A stretch of 64,000 nucleotides of DNA from Pseudorasbora parva (taxonomy: Eukaryota > Chordata > Actinopteri > Cypriniformes > Gobionidae): the NCBI RefSeq assembly GCF_024679245.1, contig NC_090173.1, positions 28,732,160 to 28,796,159 on the forward strand, written 5' to 3'. This document shows, piece after piece, positions 1-11,088 of the stretch; the first letter of the stretch is position 1; each line of letters begins with the position of its first letter. Below the pieces are notes generated by a model that saw nothing but the letters and a program-made list of their open reading frames with translations, was not told the DNA's origin and did no database searches. Made by a program: the position numbers and the translations under genes.

Positions 1-7
1 AGAGCAA
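1..7 (+). repeat. Truncated monomer end at left edge
   Basis: These seven bases (AGAGCAA) are the last bases of a monomer of the GAGCAAGG class, also seen before 29446, 33649 and 35944. The array therefore continues to the left of the window. Confidence 0.9.
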
Positions 8-756
8 GGCTTCGGCCATGGGACGCTACTGTAGAACAGATGTGTCCTGGCTTGATAAAACGGTCCATATGGAAAGGCAGCAAATTCTGAGGGGAACAAA
101 ATGCCCCTCAGAATGAGCTACCACCTGTATTGCTTTACAGTGTACTCAAACTATAGCAACTCTCTCAAACATATTCTGATAGTGTGAAACCACACTACTG
201 GTCTCACTAAATAGTCTTCCAAAAAAAATCAAGATTTCCCCCAAAAGGTCTCACTTTCATGTATCTGCAATACAGGCCTGAGAGTAAACAACTAAGACTG
301 GCTTACCTAAAACCATTGAGTGTTTCAAAAAACAGTCCTCATTTCACGTTAAATCCAGGCTAGAACCCACTTATTTTCGGTGGAGAGCCAGGCTTCAGCC
401 ATGGGACGCTACTGTAGAACAGATGTGTTGTGGCTTGATAAATCGGTCCATATGGAAAGGCAGCAAATTCTGAGGGGCTCAAAATGCCCCTCAGAATGAG
501 CTACCACCTGTAATGCTTTACAGTGTACTCAAACTATAGCAACTCTCTCAAACATATTCTGATAGTGTGAAACCACATTACTGGTCTCACTAAATAGTCT
601 TCCAATAAAAATCAAGATTTCCCAAAAAGGTCTCACTTTCATGTATCTGCAATACAGGCATGAGAGTAAACAACTAAGACTGGCTTACCTAAAACCATTG
701 AGTGTTTCAAAAAATAGTTCCCAATTCACGTTAAATCAAGGCTAGAACCCACTTAT

Positions 757-773
757 TTTCGGTGGAGAGCCAG
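757..773 (+). other. CENP-B-box-like half site
   Basis: The 17-bp stretch starting TTTCGGTGGA matches the published mammalian CENP-B box YTTCGTTGGAARCGGGA at 10 of 17 positions. It keeps TTCG and the following A of the essential core, but all four bases of the CGGG half differ. The site sits at the end of each monomer and varies by class (TTCAGTGG, TATCGGTGG, TTCATTGG, TTTTGGTGT). The match is too incomplete to call a CENP-B box. Confidence 0.15.
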
Positions 774-828
774 GCTTCGGCCATGGGACGCTACTGTAGA
801 ACAGATGTGTTCTGGCTTGATAATACGG

Positions 829-838
829 TCCATATGGA
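829..838. other. 10-bp perfect palindrome TCCATATGGA (one per monomer)
   Basis: TCCATATGGA equals its own reverse complement and ends 10 bp before the 31-bp hairpin. It occupies monomer bases 57-66 and is intact in nearly all copies. Exceptions I noticed are GCCCATATGG near 1210, TATGTAAAGG near 4654 and ACGTTCCATATGG near 45168, where only the flank changes. It could be a protein-binding dyad or simply part of the founder sequence. Confidence 0.7.
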
Positions 839-848
839 AAGGCAGCAA

Positions 849-879
849 ATTCTGAGGGGCTCAAAATGCCCCTCAGAAT
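849..879. other. Conserved hairpin, 12-bp arms and 7-nt loop (one per monomer)
   Basis: The arms ATTCTGAGGGGC and GCCCCTCAGAAT are exact reverse complements around the loop TCAAAAT. The same element recurs at monomer bases 77-107 throughout the array, giving about 167 copies. Frequent variants change the loop or the closing base pair (GGGGATC, GGGGAAC, CTCAGAATG, CTCGAAATG, CTACAAAATG, or AAAATATCCC, which disturbs two pairs). Arm changes are scattered, for example at 10803 (CCATCAG), 11554 (GAAGGG), 21877 (TTCGGAGG) and 27616 (GACGGG). Dyad symmetries able to form cruciforms are known in many centromeric satellites; a role here is inferred. Confidence 0.85.
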
Positions 880-889
880 GAGCTACCAC

Positions 890-905
890 CTGTGTTGCTT
901 TACAG
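890..905. other. Second small hairpin, CTGTA...TACAG (one per monomer)
   Basis: In most monomers CTGTATTGCTTTACAG gives 5-bp arms, CTGTA and TACAG, around a 6-nt loop, 13 bp after the large hairpin. In the GTGTTGTGG class (for example 511-526) the sequence CTGTAATGCTTTACAG lengthens the arms to 6 bp with a 4-nt loop. In this reference copy GTGTTGC replaces GTATTGC, which weakens the arm to CTGTG/TACAG. Confidence 0.5.
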
Positions 906-985
906 TGTACTCAAACTATAGCAACTCTCTCAAACATATTCTGATAGTGTGAAACCACACTACTGGTCTCACTAAATAGTCTTCC

Positions 986-991
986 AATAAA
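986..991 (+). other. AATAAA hexamer in each monomer
   Basis: The sequence CCAATAAAAATC places an AATAAA hexamer at monomer bases 214-219 of most copies, on the plus strand. It matches the eukaryotic poly(A) signal but lies in an A-rich stretch where chance matches are likely, and I see no clear GT-rich element directly after it. It is lost in the CCAAAAAAAATC class (217, 4041, 29656, 33860, 36157, 43030). Function is unproven. Confidence 0.3.
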
Positions 992-3900
992 AATCAAGAT
1001 TTCCCAAAAAGGTCTCACTTTCATGTATCTGCAATACAGGCCTGAGAGTAAACAACTAAGACTGGCTTACCTAAAACCATTGAGTGTTTCAAAAAACAGT
1101 CCTCAATTCACATTAAATCCAGACTAGAACCCACTTAGTATCGGTGGAGAGCCAGGCTTCGGCCATGGGACACTACTGTAGAACAGATGTTTTCTGGCTT
1201 GATAAAACAGCCCATATGGAAAGGCAGCAAATTCTGAGGGGCTCAAAATATCCCTCAGAATGAGCTACCACCTGTATTGCTTTACAGTGTACTCAAACTA
1301 TAGCAACTCTCTCAAACATATTCTGATAGTGTGAAACCACACTACTGGTCTCACTAAATAGTCTTCCAATAAAAATCAATTTTCCCAAAAAGGTCTCACT
1401 TTCATGTATCTGCAATACAGGCCTGAGAGTAAACAACTAAGACTGGCTTACCTAAAACCATTGAGTGTTTCAAAAAACAGTCCCCAATTCACGTTAAATC
1501 CAGGGTAGAACCCACTTATTTTCGGTGGAGAGCCAGGCTTCGGCCATGGGACGCTACTGTAGAACAGATGTGTTCTGGCTTGATAAAACGGTCCATATGG
1601 AAAGGCAGCAAATTCTGAGGGGCTCAAAATGCCCCTCAGAATGAGCTACCACCTGTATTGCTTTACAGTTTACTCAAACTATAGCAACTCTCTCAAACAT
1701 ATTCTGATAGTTTGAAACCACCCTATTGGCCTCACAAAATAGTCTTCCAATAAAAATCAAGACTTTCCCAAAAAGGTCTCACTTTCATGTATTTGCAATA
1801 CAGGCCTGAGAGTAAACAACTAAGACTGGCTTACCTAAAACCATTGAGTGTTTCAAAAACCAGTCCCCAATTCACGTTAAATCCAGGCTAGAACCCACTT
1901 ATTTTCGGTGGAGAGCCAGGCTTCGGCTATGGGACGCTACTGTAGAACAGATGTTTTCTGGCTTGATAAAACGGTCCATATGGAAAGGCAGCAAATTCTG
2001 AGGGGCTCAAAATGCCCCTCAGAATGAGCTACCACCTGTATTGCTTTACAGTGTACTCAAACTATAGCAACTCTCTCAAACATATTCTGATAGTGTGAAA
2101 CCACACTACTGGTCTCACTAAATAGTCTTCCAATAAAAATCAAGATTTCCCAAAAAGGTCTCACTTTCATGTATCTGCAATACAGACCTGAGAGTAAACA
2201 ACTAAGACTGGCTTACCTAAAACCATTGAGTGTTTCAAAAAACAGTCCCCAATTCACGTTAAATCCAGGCTAGAACCCACTTATTTTCGGTGGAGTGCCA
2301 GGCTTCGGCCATGGAACGCTACTGTAGAACAGATGTGTCCTGGCTTGATAAAACAGTCCATATGGAAAGGCAGCAAATTCTGAGGGGCTCAAAATATCCC
2401 TCAGAATGAGCTACCACCTGTATTGCTTTACAGTGTACTCAAACTATAGCAACTCTCTCAAACATATTCTGATAGTGTGAAACCACACTACTGGTCTCAC
2501 TAAATAGTCTTCCAATAAAAATCAATTTTCCCAAAAAGGTCTCACTTTCATGTATCTGCAATACAGGCCTGAGAGTAAACAACTAAGACTGGCTTATCTA
2601 AAACCATTGAGTGTTTCAAAAAACAGTCCCCAATTCACGTTAAATCCAGGCTAGAACCCACTTATTTTCGGTGGAGAGCCAGGCTTCGGCAATGGGACGC
2701 TACTGTAGAACAGATGTGTTCTGGCTTGATAAAACTGTCCATATGGAAAGGCAGCAAATTCTGAGGGGCTCAAAATGCCCCTCAGAATGAGCTACCACCT
2801 GTATTGCTTTACAGTGTACTCAAACTATAGCAACTCTCTCAAACATATTCTGATAGTTTGAAACCACCCTATTGGCCTCACAAAATAGTCTTCCAATAAA
2901 AATCAAGACTTTCCCAAAAAGGTCTCACTTTCATGTATTTGCAATACAGGCCTGAGAGTAAACAACTAAGACTGGCTTACCTAAAACCATTGAGTGTTTC
3001 AAAAACCAGTCCCCAATTCACGTTAAATCCAGGCTAGAACCCACTTATTTTCGGTGGAGAGCCAGGCTTCGGCCATGGGACGCTACTGTAGAACAGATGT
3101 TTTCTGGCTTGATAAAACGGTCCATATGGAAAGGCAGCAAATTCTGAGGGGCTCAAAATGCCCCTCAGAATGAGCTACCACCTGTATTGCTTTACAGTGT
3201 ACTCAAACTATAGCAACTCTCTCAAACATATTCTGATAGTGTGAAACCACACTACTGGTCTCACTAAATAGTCTTCCAATAAAAATCAAGATTTCCCAAA
3301 AAGGTCTCACTTTCATGTATCTGCAATACAGGCCTGAGAGTAAACAACTAAGACTGGCTTACCTAAAACCATTGAGTGTTTCAAAAAACAGTCCTCAATT
3401 CACATTAAATCCAGACTAGAACCCACTTAGTATCGGTGGAGAGCCAGGCTTCGGCCATGGGACGCTACTGTAGAACAGATGTGTCTTGGCTTGATAAAAC
3501 GGTCCATATGGAAAGGCAGCAAATTCTGAGGGGATCAAAATGCCCCTCAGAATGAGCTACCACCTGTATTGCTTTACAGTGTACTCAAACTATAGCAACT
3601 CTCTCAAACATATTCTGATAGTGTGAAACCACACTACTGGTCTCACTAAATAGTCTTCCAATAAAAATCAAGATTTCCCAAAAAGGTCTCACTTTCATGT
3701 ATCTGCAATACAGGCCTGAGAGTAAACAACTAAGACTGGCTTACCTAAAACCATTGAGTGTTTCAAAAAACAGTCCCCAATTCACGTTAAATCCAGGGTA
3801 GAACCCACTTATTTTCGGTGGAGAGCCAGGCTTCGGCCATGGGACGCTACTGTAGAACAGATGTGTTCTGGCTTGATAAAACGGTCCATATGGAAAGGCA

Positions 3901-5358
3901 GCAAATTCTGAGGGGCTCAAAATGCCCCTCAGAATGAGCTACCACCTGTATTGCTTTACAGTGTACTCAAACTATAGCAACTCTCTCAAACATATTCTGA
4001 TAGTGTGAAACCACACTACTGGTCTCACTAAATAGTCTTCCAAAAAAAATCAAGATTTCCCCCAAAAGGTCTCACTTTCATGTATCTGCAATACAGGCCT
4101 GAGAGTAAACAACTAAGACTGGCTTACCTAAAACCATTGAGTGTTTCAAAAAACAGTCCTCAATTCACATTAAATCCAGGCTAGAACCCATTTAGTTTCG
4201 GTGGAGAGCCAGGCTTCGGCCATGGGACACTACTGTAGAAAAGATGTATTCTGGCTTGTTAAAACAGTCCATATGGAAAGGCGGCAAATTCTGAGGGGCT
4301 CAAAATGCCCCTCAGAATGAGCTAACACCTGTATTGCTTTACAGTGTACTCAAACTATAGCAACTCTCTCAAACATATTCTGGTAGTGTGAAACCACCCT
4401 ATTGGCCTCACAAAATATTCTTCCAATAAAAATCAAGATTTTCCAAAAAAGGTCTCACTTTCATGTATCTGCAATACAGGCCTGAGAGTAAACAACTAAG
4501 ACTGGCTTACCTAAAACCATTGGGTGTTTCAAAAAACAGTCCCCATTTCACGTTAAATCCAGGCTAGAACCCACTTATTTTCGGTGGAGAGCCAGGCTTC
4601 AGCCATGGGACGCTACTGTAGAACAGATGTGTTGTGGCTTGATAAATCGGTCCATATGTAAAGGCAGCAAATTCTGAGGGGCTCAAAATGCCCCTCAGAA
4701 TGAGCTACCACCTGTAATGCTTTACAGTAAACTCAAACTATAGCAACTCTCTCAAACATATTCTGATAGTGTGAAACCACATTACTGGTCTCACTAAATA
4801 GTCTTCCAATAAAAATCAAGATTTCCCAAAAAGGTCTCACTTTCATGTATCTGCAATACAGGCATGAGAGTAAACAACTAAGACTGGCTTACCTAAAACC
4901 ATTGAGTGTTTCAAAAAATAGTTCCCAATTCACGTTAAATCAAGGCTAGAACCCACTTATTTTCGGTGGAGAGCCAGGCTTCGGCCATGGGACGCTACTG
5001 TAGAACAGATGTGTTCTGGCTTGATAATACGGTCCATATGGAAAGGCAGCAAATTCTGAGGGGCTCAAAATGCCCCTCAGAATGAGCTACCACCTGTGTT
5101 GCTTTACAGTGTACTCAAACTATAGCAACTCTCTCAAACATATTCTGATAGTGTGAAACCACACTACTGGTCTCACTAAATAGTCTTCCAATAAAAATCA
5201 AGATTTCCCAAAAAGGTCTCACTTTCATGTATCTGCAATACAGGCCTGAGAGTAAACAACTAAGACTGGCTTACCTAAAACCATTGAGTGTTTCAAAAAA
5301 CAGTCCTCAATTCACATTAAATCCAGACTAGAACCCACTTAGTATCGGTGGAGAGCCA

Positions 5359-7268
5359 GGCTTCGGCCATGGGACGCTACTGTAGAACAGATGTGTCTTG
5401 GCTTGATAAAACGGTCCATATGGAAAGGCAGCAAATTCTGAGGGGATCAAAATGCCCCTCAGAATGAGCTACCACCTGTATTGCTTTACAGTGTACTCAA
5501 ACTATAGCAACTCTCTCAAACATATTCTGATAGTGTGAAACCACACTACTGGTCTCACTAAATAGTCTTCCAATAAAAATCAAGATTTCCCAAAAAGGTC
5601 TCACTTTCATGTATCTGCAATACAGGCCTGAGAGTAAACAACTAAGACTGGCTTACCTAAAACCATTGAGTGTTTCAAAAAACAGTCCCCAATTCACGTT
5701 AAATCCAGGGTAGAACCCACTTATTTTCGGTGGAGAGCCAGGCTTCGGCCATGGGACGCTACTGTAGAACAGATGTGTTCTGGCTTGATAAAACGGTCCA
5801 TATGGAAAGGCAGCAAATTCTGAGGGGCTCAAAATGCCCCTCAGAATGAGCTACCACCTGTATTGCTTTACAGTGTACTCAAACTATAGCAACTCTCTCA
5901 AACATATTCTGATAGTGTGAAACAACACTACTGGTCTCACTGAATAGTCTTCCAATAAAAATCAAGATTTCCCAAAAAGGTCTCACTTTCATGTATCTGC
6001 AATACAGGCCTGAGAGTAAACAACTAACACTGGCTTACCTAAAACCATTGAGTGTTTCAAAAAACAGTCCCCAATTCACGTTAAATCCAGGCTAGAACCC
6101 ACTTATTTTCGGTGGAGAGCCAGGCTTCGGACATGGGACGCTACTGTAGAACAGATGTGTTCTGGCTTGATAAAACGGTCCATATGGAAAGGCAGCAAAT
6201 TCTGAGGGGCTCAAAATGCCCCTCAGAATGAGCTACCACCTGTATTGCTTTACAGTGTACTCAAACTATAGCAACTCTCTCAAACATATTCTGATAGTGT
6301 GAAACCACACTACTGGTCTCACTAAATAGCCTTCCAATAAAAATCAAGATTTCCCAAAAAGGTCTCACTTTCATGTATCTGCAAAACAGGCCTGAGAGTA
6401 AACAACTAAGACTGGCTTACCTAAAACCATTGAGTGTTTCAAAAAACAGTCCCCAATTCACGTTAAATCCAGGCTAGAACCCACTTATTTTTGGTGTAGA
6501 GCCAGGCTTCGGCCATGGGATGCTACTGTAGAACAGATGTGTTCTGGCTTGATAAAACGGTCCATATGGAAAGGCAGCAAATTCTGAGGGGCTCAGAATG
6601 CCCCTCAGAATGAGCTACCACTTGTATTGCTTTACAGTGTACTCAAACTATAGCAACTCTCTCAAACATATTCTGATAGTGTGAAACCACCCTATTGGCC
6701 TCACAAAATAGTCTTCCAATAAAAATCAAGATTTCCCAAAAAGGTCTCACTTTCATGTATCTGCAATACAGGCCTGAGAGTAAACAACTAAGACTGGCTT
6801 ACCTAATACCATTGAGTGTTTCAAAAAGTAGTTCCCAATTCACGTTAAATCAAGGCTAGAACCCACTTATTTTCGGTGGAGAGCCAGGCTTCGGCCATGG
6901 GACGCTACTGTAGAACAGATGTGTTCTGGCTTGATAAAACGGTCCATATGGAAAGGCAGCAAATTCTGAGGGGCTCAAAATGCCCCTCAGAATGAGCTAC
7001 CACCTGTATTGCTTTACAGTGTACTCAAACTATAGCAACTCTCTCAAACATATTCTGATAGTGTGAAACAACACTACTGGTCTCACTGAATAGTCTTCCA
7101 ATAAAAATCAAGATTTCCCAAAAAGGTCTCACTTTCATGTATCTGCAATACAGGCCTGAGAGTAAACAACTAAGACTGGCTTACCTAAAACCATTGAGTG
7201 TTTCAAAAAACAGTCCTCAATTCACATTAAATCCAGACTAGAACCCACTTAGTATCGGTGGAGAGCCA
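5359..7268 (+). repeat. 5-monomer HOR unit, copy 1 (M15-M19)
   Basis: Starts are 5359, 5741, 6123, 6505 and 6887, and the next copy follows after 1910 bp. Class markers in order: GTGTCTTGG with GGGATCAAAA; AAACAACACT with CTAACACTGG; GGACATGGG with TAGCCTTCC and GCAAAACAGG; GGGATGCTAC with CTCAGAATG and CACTTGTATT; and again AAACAACACT. Pieces of this unit recur far away at 45114-45877 and 46261. Confidence 0.9.
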
Positions 7269-9178
7269 GGCTTCGGCCATGGGACGCTACTGTAGAACAG
7301 ATGTGTCTTGGCTTGATAAAACGGTCCATATGGAAAGGCAGCAAATTCTGAGGGGATCAAAATGCCCCTCAGAATGAGCTACCACCTGTATTGCTTTACA
7401 GTGTACTCAAACTATAGCAACTCTCTCAAACATATTCTGATAGTGTGAAACCACACTACTGGTCTCACTAAATAGTCTTCCAATAAAAATCAAGATTTCC
7501 CAAAAAGGTCTCACTTTCATGTATCTGCAATACAGGCCTGAGAGTAAACAACTAAGACTGGCTTACCTAAAACCATTGAGTGTTTCAAAAAACAGTCCCC
7601 AATTCACATTAAATCCAGGGTAGAACCCACTTATTTTCGGTGGAGAGCCAGGCTTCGGCCATGGGACGCTACTGTAGAACAGATGTGTTCTGGCTTGATA
7701 AAACGGTCCATATGGAAAGGCAGCAAATTCTGAGGGGCTCAAAATGCCCCTCAGAATGAGCTACCACCTGTATTGCTTTACAGTGTACTCAAACTATAGC
7801 AACTCTCTCAAACATATTCTGATAGTGTGAAACAACACTACTGGTCTCACTGAATAGTCTTCCAATAAAAATCAAGATTTCCCAAAAAGGTCTCACTTTC
7901 ATGTATCTGCAATACAGGCCTGAGAGTAAACAACTAACACTGGCTTACCTAAAACCATTGAGTGTTTCAAAAAACAGTCCCCAATTCACGTTAAATCCAG
8001 GCTAGAACCCACTTATTTTCGGTGGAGAGCCAGGCTTCGGACATGGGACGCTACTGTAGAACAGATGTGTTCTGGCTTGATAAAACGGTCCATATGGAAA
8101 GGCAGCAAATTCTGAGGGGCTCAAAATGCCCCTCAGAATGAGCTACCACCTGTATTGCTTTACAGTGTACTCAAACTATAGCAACTCTCTCAAACATATT
8201 CTGATAGTGTGAAACCACACTACTGGTCTCACTAAATAGCCTTCCAATAAAAATCAAGATTTCCCAAAAAGGTCTCACTTTCATGTATCTGCAAAACAGG
8301 CCTGAGAGTAAACAACTAAGACTGGCTTACCTAAAACCATTGAGTGTTTCAAAAAACAGTCCCCAATTCACGTTAAATCCAGGCTAGAACCCACTTATTT
8401 TTGGTGTAGAGCCAGGCTTCGGCCATGGGATGCTACTGTAGAACAGATGTGTTCTGGCTTGATAAAACGGTCCATATGGAAAGGCAGCAAATTCTGAGGG
8501 GCTCAGAATGCCCCTCAGAATGAGCTACCACTTGTATTGCTTTACAGTGTACTCAAACTATAGCAACTCTCTCAAACATATTCTGATAGTGTGAAACCAC
8601 CCTATTGGCCTCACAAAATAGTCTTCCAATAAAAATCAAGATTTCCCAAAAAGGTCTCACTTTCATGTATCTGCAATACAGGCCTGAGAGTAAACAACTA
8701 AGACTGGCTTACCTAAAACCATTGAGTGTTTCAAAAAGTAGTTCCCAATTCACGTTAAATCAAGGCTAGAACCCACTTATTTTCGGTGGAGAGCCAGGCT
8801 TCGGCCATGGGACGCTACTGTAGAACAGATGTGTTCTGGCTTGATAAAACGGTCCATATGGAAAGGCAGCAAATTCTGAGGGGCTCAAAATGCCCCTCAG
8901 AATGAGCTACCACCTGTATTGCTTTACAGTGTACTCAAACTATAGCAACTCTCTCAAACATATTCTGATAGTGTGAAACAACACTACTGGTCTCACTGAA
9001 TAGTCTTCCAATAAAAATCAAGATTTCCCAAAAAGGTCTCACTTTCATGTATCTGCAATACAGGCCTGAGAGTAAACAACTAACACTGGCTTACCTAAAA
9101 CCATTGAGTGTTTCAAAAAACAGTCCCCAATTAAAGTTAAATCCAGGCTAGAACCCACTTATTTTCAGTGGAGAGCCA
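7269..9178 (+). repeat. 5-monomer HOR unit, copy 2 (M20-M24)
   Basis: Starts are 7269, 7651, 8033, 8415 and 8797. The classes repeat those of the previous 1910 bp in the same order. The copies differ at few places: CACATTAAATCCAGGG near 7607, CTAAAACC instead of CTAATACC, and the last monomer, which ends CCCCAATTAAAG near 9125 rather than with the CCAGACTAG end of copy 1. Confidence 0.9.
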
Positions 9179-9560
9179 GGCTTCGGCCATGGGATGCTAC
9201 TGTAGAACAGATGTGTTCTGGCTTGATAAAACGGTCCATATGGAAAGGCAGCAAATTCTGAGGGGCTCAAAATGCCCCTCAGAATGAGCTACCACCTGTA
9301 TTGCTTTACAGTGTACTCAAACTATAGCAACTCTCTCAAACATATTCTGATAGTGTGAAACCACACTACTGGTCTCACTAAATAGTCTTCCAATAAAAAT
9401 CAAGATTTCCCAAAAAGGTCTCACTTTCATGTATCTGCAATACAGGCCTGAGAGTAAACAACTAAGACTGGCTTACCTAAAACCATTGAGTGTTTCAAAA
9501 AACAGTCCCCAATTCACGTTAAATCCAGTCTAGAACCCACTTATTTTCAGTGGAGTGCCA
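9179..9560 (+). repeat. Transitional monomer M25
   Basis: It starts with GGGATGCTAC like the fourth monomer of the 5-monomer unit but has the common loop and class A site. It ends in CCAGTCTAG and TTCAGTGGAGTGCC, which lead into the next HOR family. Confidence 0.75.
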
Positions 9561-11088
9561 GGCTTCAGCCATGGAACGCTACAGTAGAATAGATGTGTCC
9601 TGTCTTGATAAAACGGTCCATATGGAAAGGCAGCAAATTCTGAGGGGATCAAAATGCCCCTCAGAATGAGCTACCACCTGTATTGCTTTACAGTGTACTC
9701 AAACTATAGCAACTCTCTCAAACATATTCTGATAGTGTGAAACCACACTACTGGTCTCACTAAATAGTCTTCCAATAAAAATCAAGATTTTCCCCAAAAG
9801 GTCTCACTTTCATGTATCTGCAATACAGGCCTGAGAGTAAACAACTAAGACTGGCTTACCTAAAACCATTGAGTGTTTCAAAAAACAGTACTCAATTCAC
9901 GTTAAATCCAGGCTAGAACCCACTTAGTTTCGGTGGAGAGCCAGGCTTCGGCCATGGGACACTACTGTAGAACAGATGTGTTCTGGCTTGATAAAACAGT
10001 CCATATGGAAAGGCAGCAAATTCTGAGGGGCTCAAAATATCCCTCAGAATGAGCTACCACCTGTATTGCTTTACAGTGTACTCAAACTATAGCAACTCTC
10101 TCAAACATATTCTGATAGTGTGAAACCACACTACTGGTCTCACTAAATAGTCTTCCAATAAAAATCAATTTTCCCAAAAAGGTCTCACTTTCATGTATCT
10201 GCAATACAGGCCTGAGAGTAAACAACTAAGACTGGCTTATCTAAAACCATTGAGTGTTTCAAAAAACAGTCCCCAATTCACGTTAAATCCAGGCTAGAAC
10301 CCACTTATTTTCGGTGGAGAGCCAGGCTTCGGCCATGGGACGCTACTGTAGAACAGATGTGTCCTGGCTTGATAAAACGGTCCATATGGAAAGGCAGCAA
10401 ATTCTGAGGGGATCAAAATGCCCCTCAGAATGAGCTACCACCTGTATTGCTTTACAGTGTACTCAAACTATAGCAACTCTCTCAAACATATTCTGATAGT
10501 GTGAAACCACACTACTGGTCTCACTAAATAGTCTTCCAATAAAAATCAAGATTTCCCAAAAAGGTCTCACTTTCATGTATCTGCAATACAGGCCTGAGAG
10601 TAAACAACTAAGACTGGCTTACCTAAAATCATTGAGTGTTTCAAAAAACAGTCCCCAATTCACGTTAAATCCAGGGTAGAACCCACTTATTTTCGGTGGA
10701 GAGCCAGGCTTCGGCAATGGGACGCTACTGTAGAACAGATGTTTTCTGGCTTGATAAAACGGTCCATATGGAAAGGCAGCAAATTCTGAGGGGCTCAAAA
10801 TGCCCATCAGAATGAGCTACCACCTGTGTTGCTTTACAGTGTACTCAAACTATAGCAACTCTCTCAAACATATTCTGATAGTGTGAAACCACACTACTGG
10901 TCTCACTAAATAGTCTTCCAATAAAAATCAAGATTTCCCAAAAAGGTCTCACTTTCATGTATCTGCAATACAGGCCTGAGAGTAAACAACTAAGACTGGC
11001 TTACCTAAAACCATTGAGTGTTTCAAAAAACAGTCCCCAATTCACGTTAAATCCAGTCTAGAACCCACTTATTTTCGGTGGAGTGCCA
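9561..11088 (+). repeat. 4-monomer HOR unit, copy 1 (M26-M29)
   Basis: Starts are 9561, 9944, 10325 and 10707. The first monomer is highly distinctive: ATGGAACGCTACAGTAG, AATAGATGTGTCCTGTC. The second has GGGACACTAC with AAAATATCCC and CAATTTTCCC, the third GTGTCCTGG with GGGATC and CCAGGG, and the fourth TGCCCATCAG with GTGTTGC. The unit repeats after 1528 bp. Confidence 0.88.

Larger units (their letters stand above)
773..1154 (+). repeat. Representative satellite monomer (M3), 382 bp
   Basis: This copy serves as the coordinate reference. It has 160 G or C bases of 382 (41.9%). Parts in monomer coordinates: the GGCTTCGG block at 1-8; a 10-bp palindrome at 57-66; a 12-bp-arm hairpin at 77-107; a second small hairpin at about 118-133; the class A/B haplotype site at 183-203; an AATAAA hexamer at 214-219; a GGTCTCACT direct repeat at 193-201 and 239-247; and a CENP-B-box-like half site near 367-376. 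CpG positions are 6-7, 17-18, 54-55, 339-340 (CA here) and 370-371. It belongs to the class with GATAATACGG and GTGTTGC, also found at 4977, 30594, 37092, 40529 and 43967. Confidence 0.95.
1..5358 (+). repeat. Mosaic segment M1-M14, related to the 17-monomer HOR
   Basis: Monomer starts are 8, 391, 773, 1155, 1536, 1919, 2301, 2682, 3065, 3447, 3829, 4212, 4595 and 4977. The pair M2-M3 (GTGTTGTGG then GATAATACGG) recurs as M13-M14 at a spacing of 4204 bp, or 11 monomers. M5-M6 and M8-M9 share the rare CAAGACTTTCCC and GTATTTGC markers. M11-M14 match the class order at 29446-30975 in the 17-monomer unit, including TAGAAAAGATGTATTCTGG. M1 combines the GAACAAAATG class with a CCTCATTTCACG end, as though the TAGAAAAGATG monomer had been lost by fusion. 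Confidence 0.85.

Noticed and set aside
986..991. Functional poly(A) signals in each monomer
   Set aside because: AATAAA sits in an A-rich stretch with no clear downstream GT-rich element and no gene. It is listed only as a sequence feature of low confidence.
965..1019. Internal 46-bp subrepeat marked by GGTCTCACT
   Set aside because: Only the 9-bp motif is repeated; the sequence between the copies shows no further similarity, and class B monomers lack the first copy.
1128..1150. RNA polymerase III B-box-like sequence on the minus strand, suggesting a tRNA-derived origin
   Set aside because: The reverse complement of GGCTAGAACCC gives GGGTTCTAGCC, which only partly fits GGTTCGANTCC. I could not find a matching A box at the right distance, so no tRNA or SINE ancestry is supported.
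10619..10807. Open frame of 62 codons on the minus strand
   Set aside because: It lies inside satellite monomers, and the equivalent frame is closed in nearly all other copies. It depends on local substitutions (AAAATCATTG and CCCATCAG), with no sign of coding constraint.
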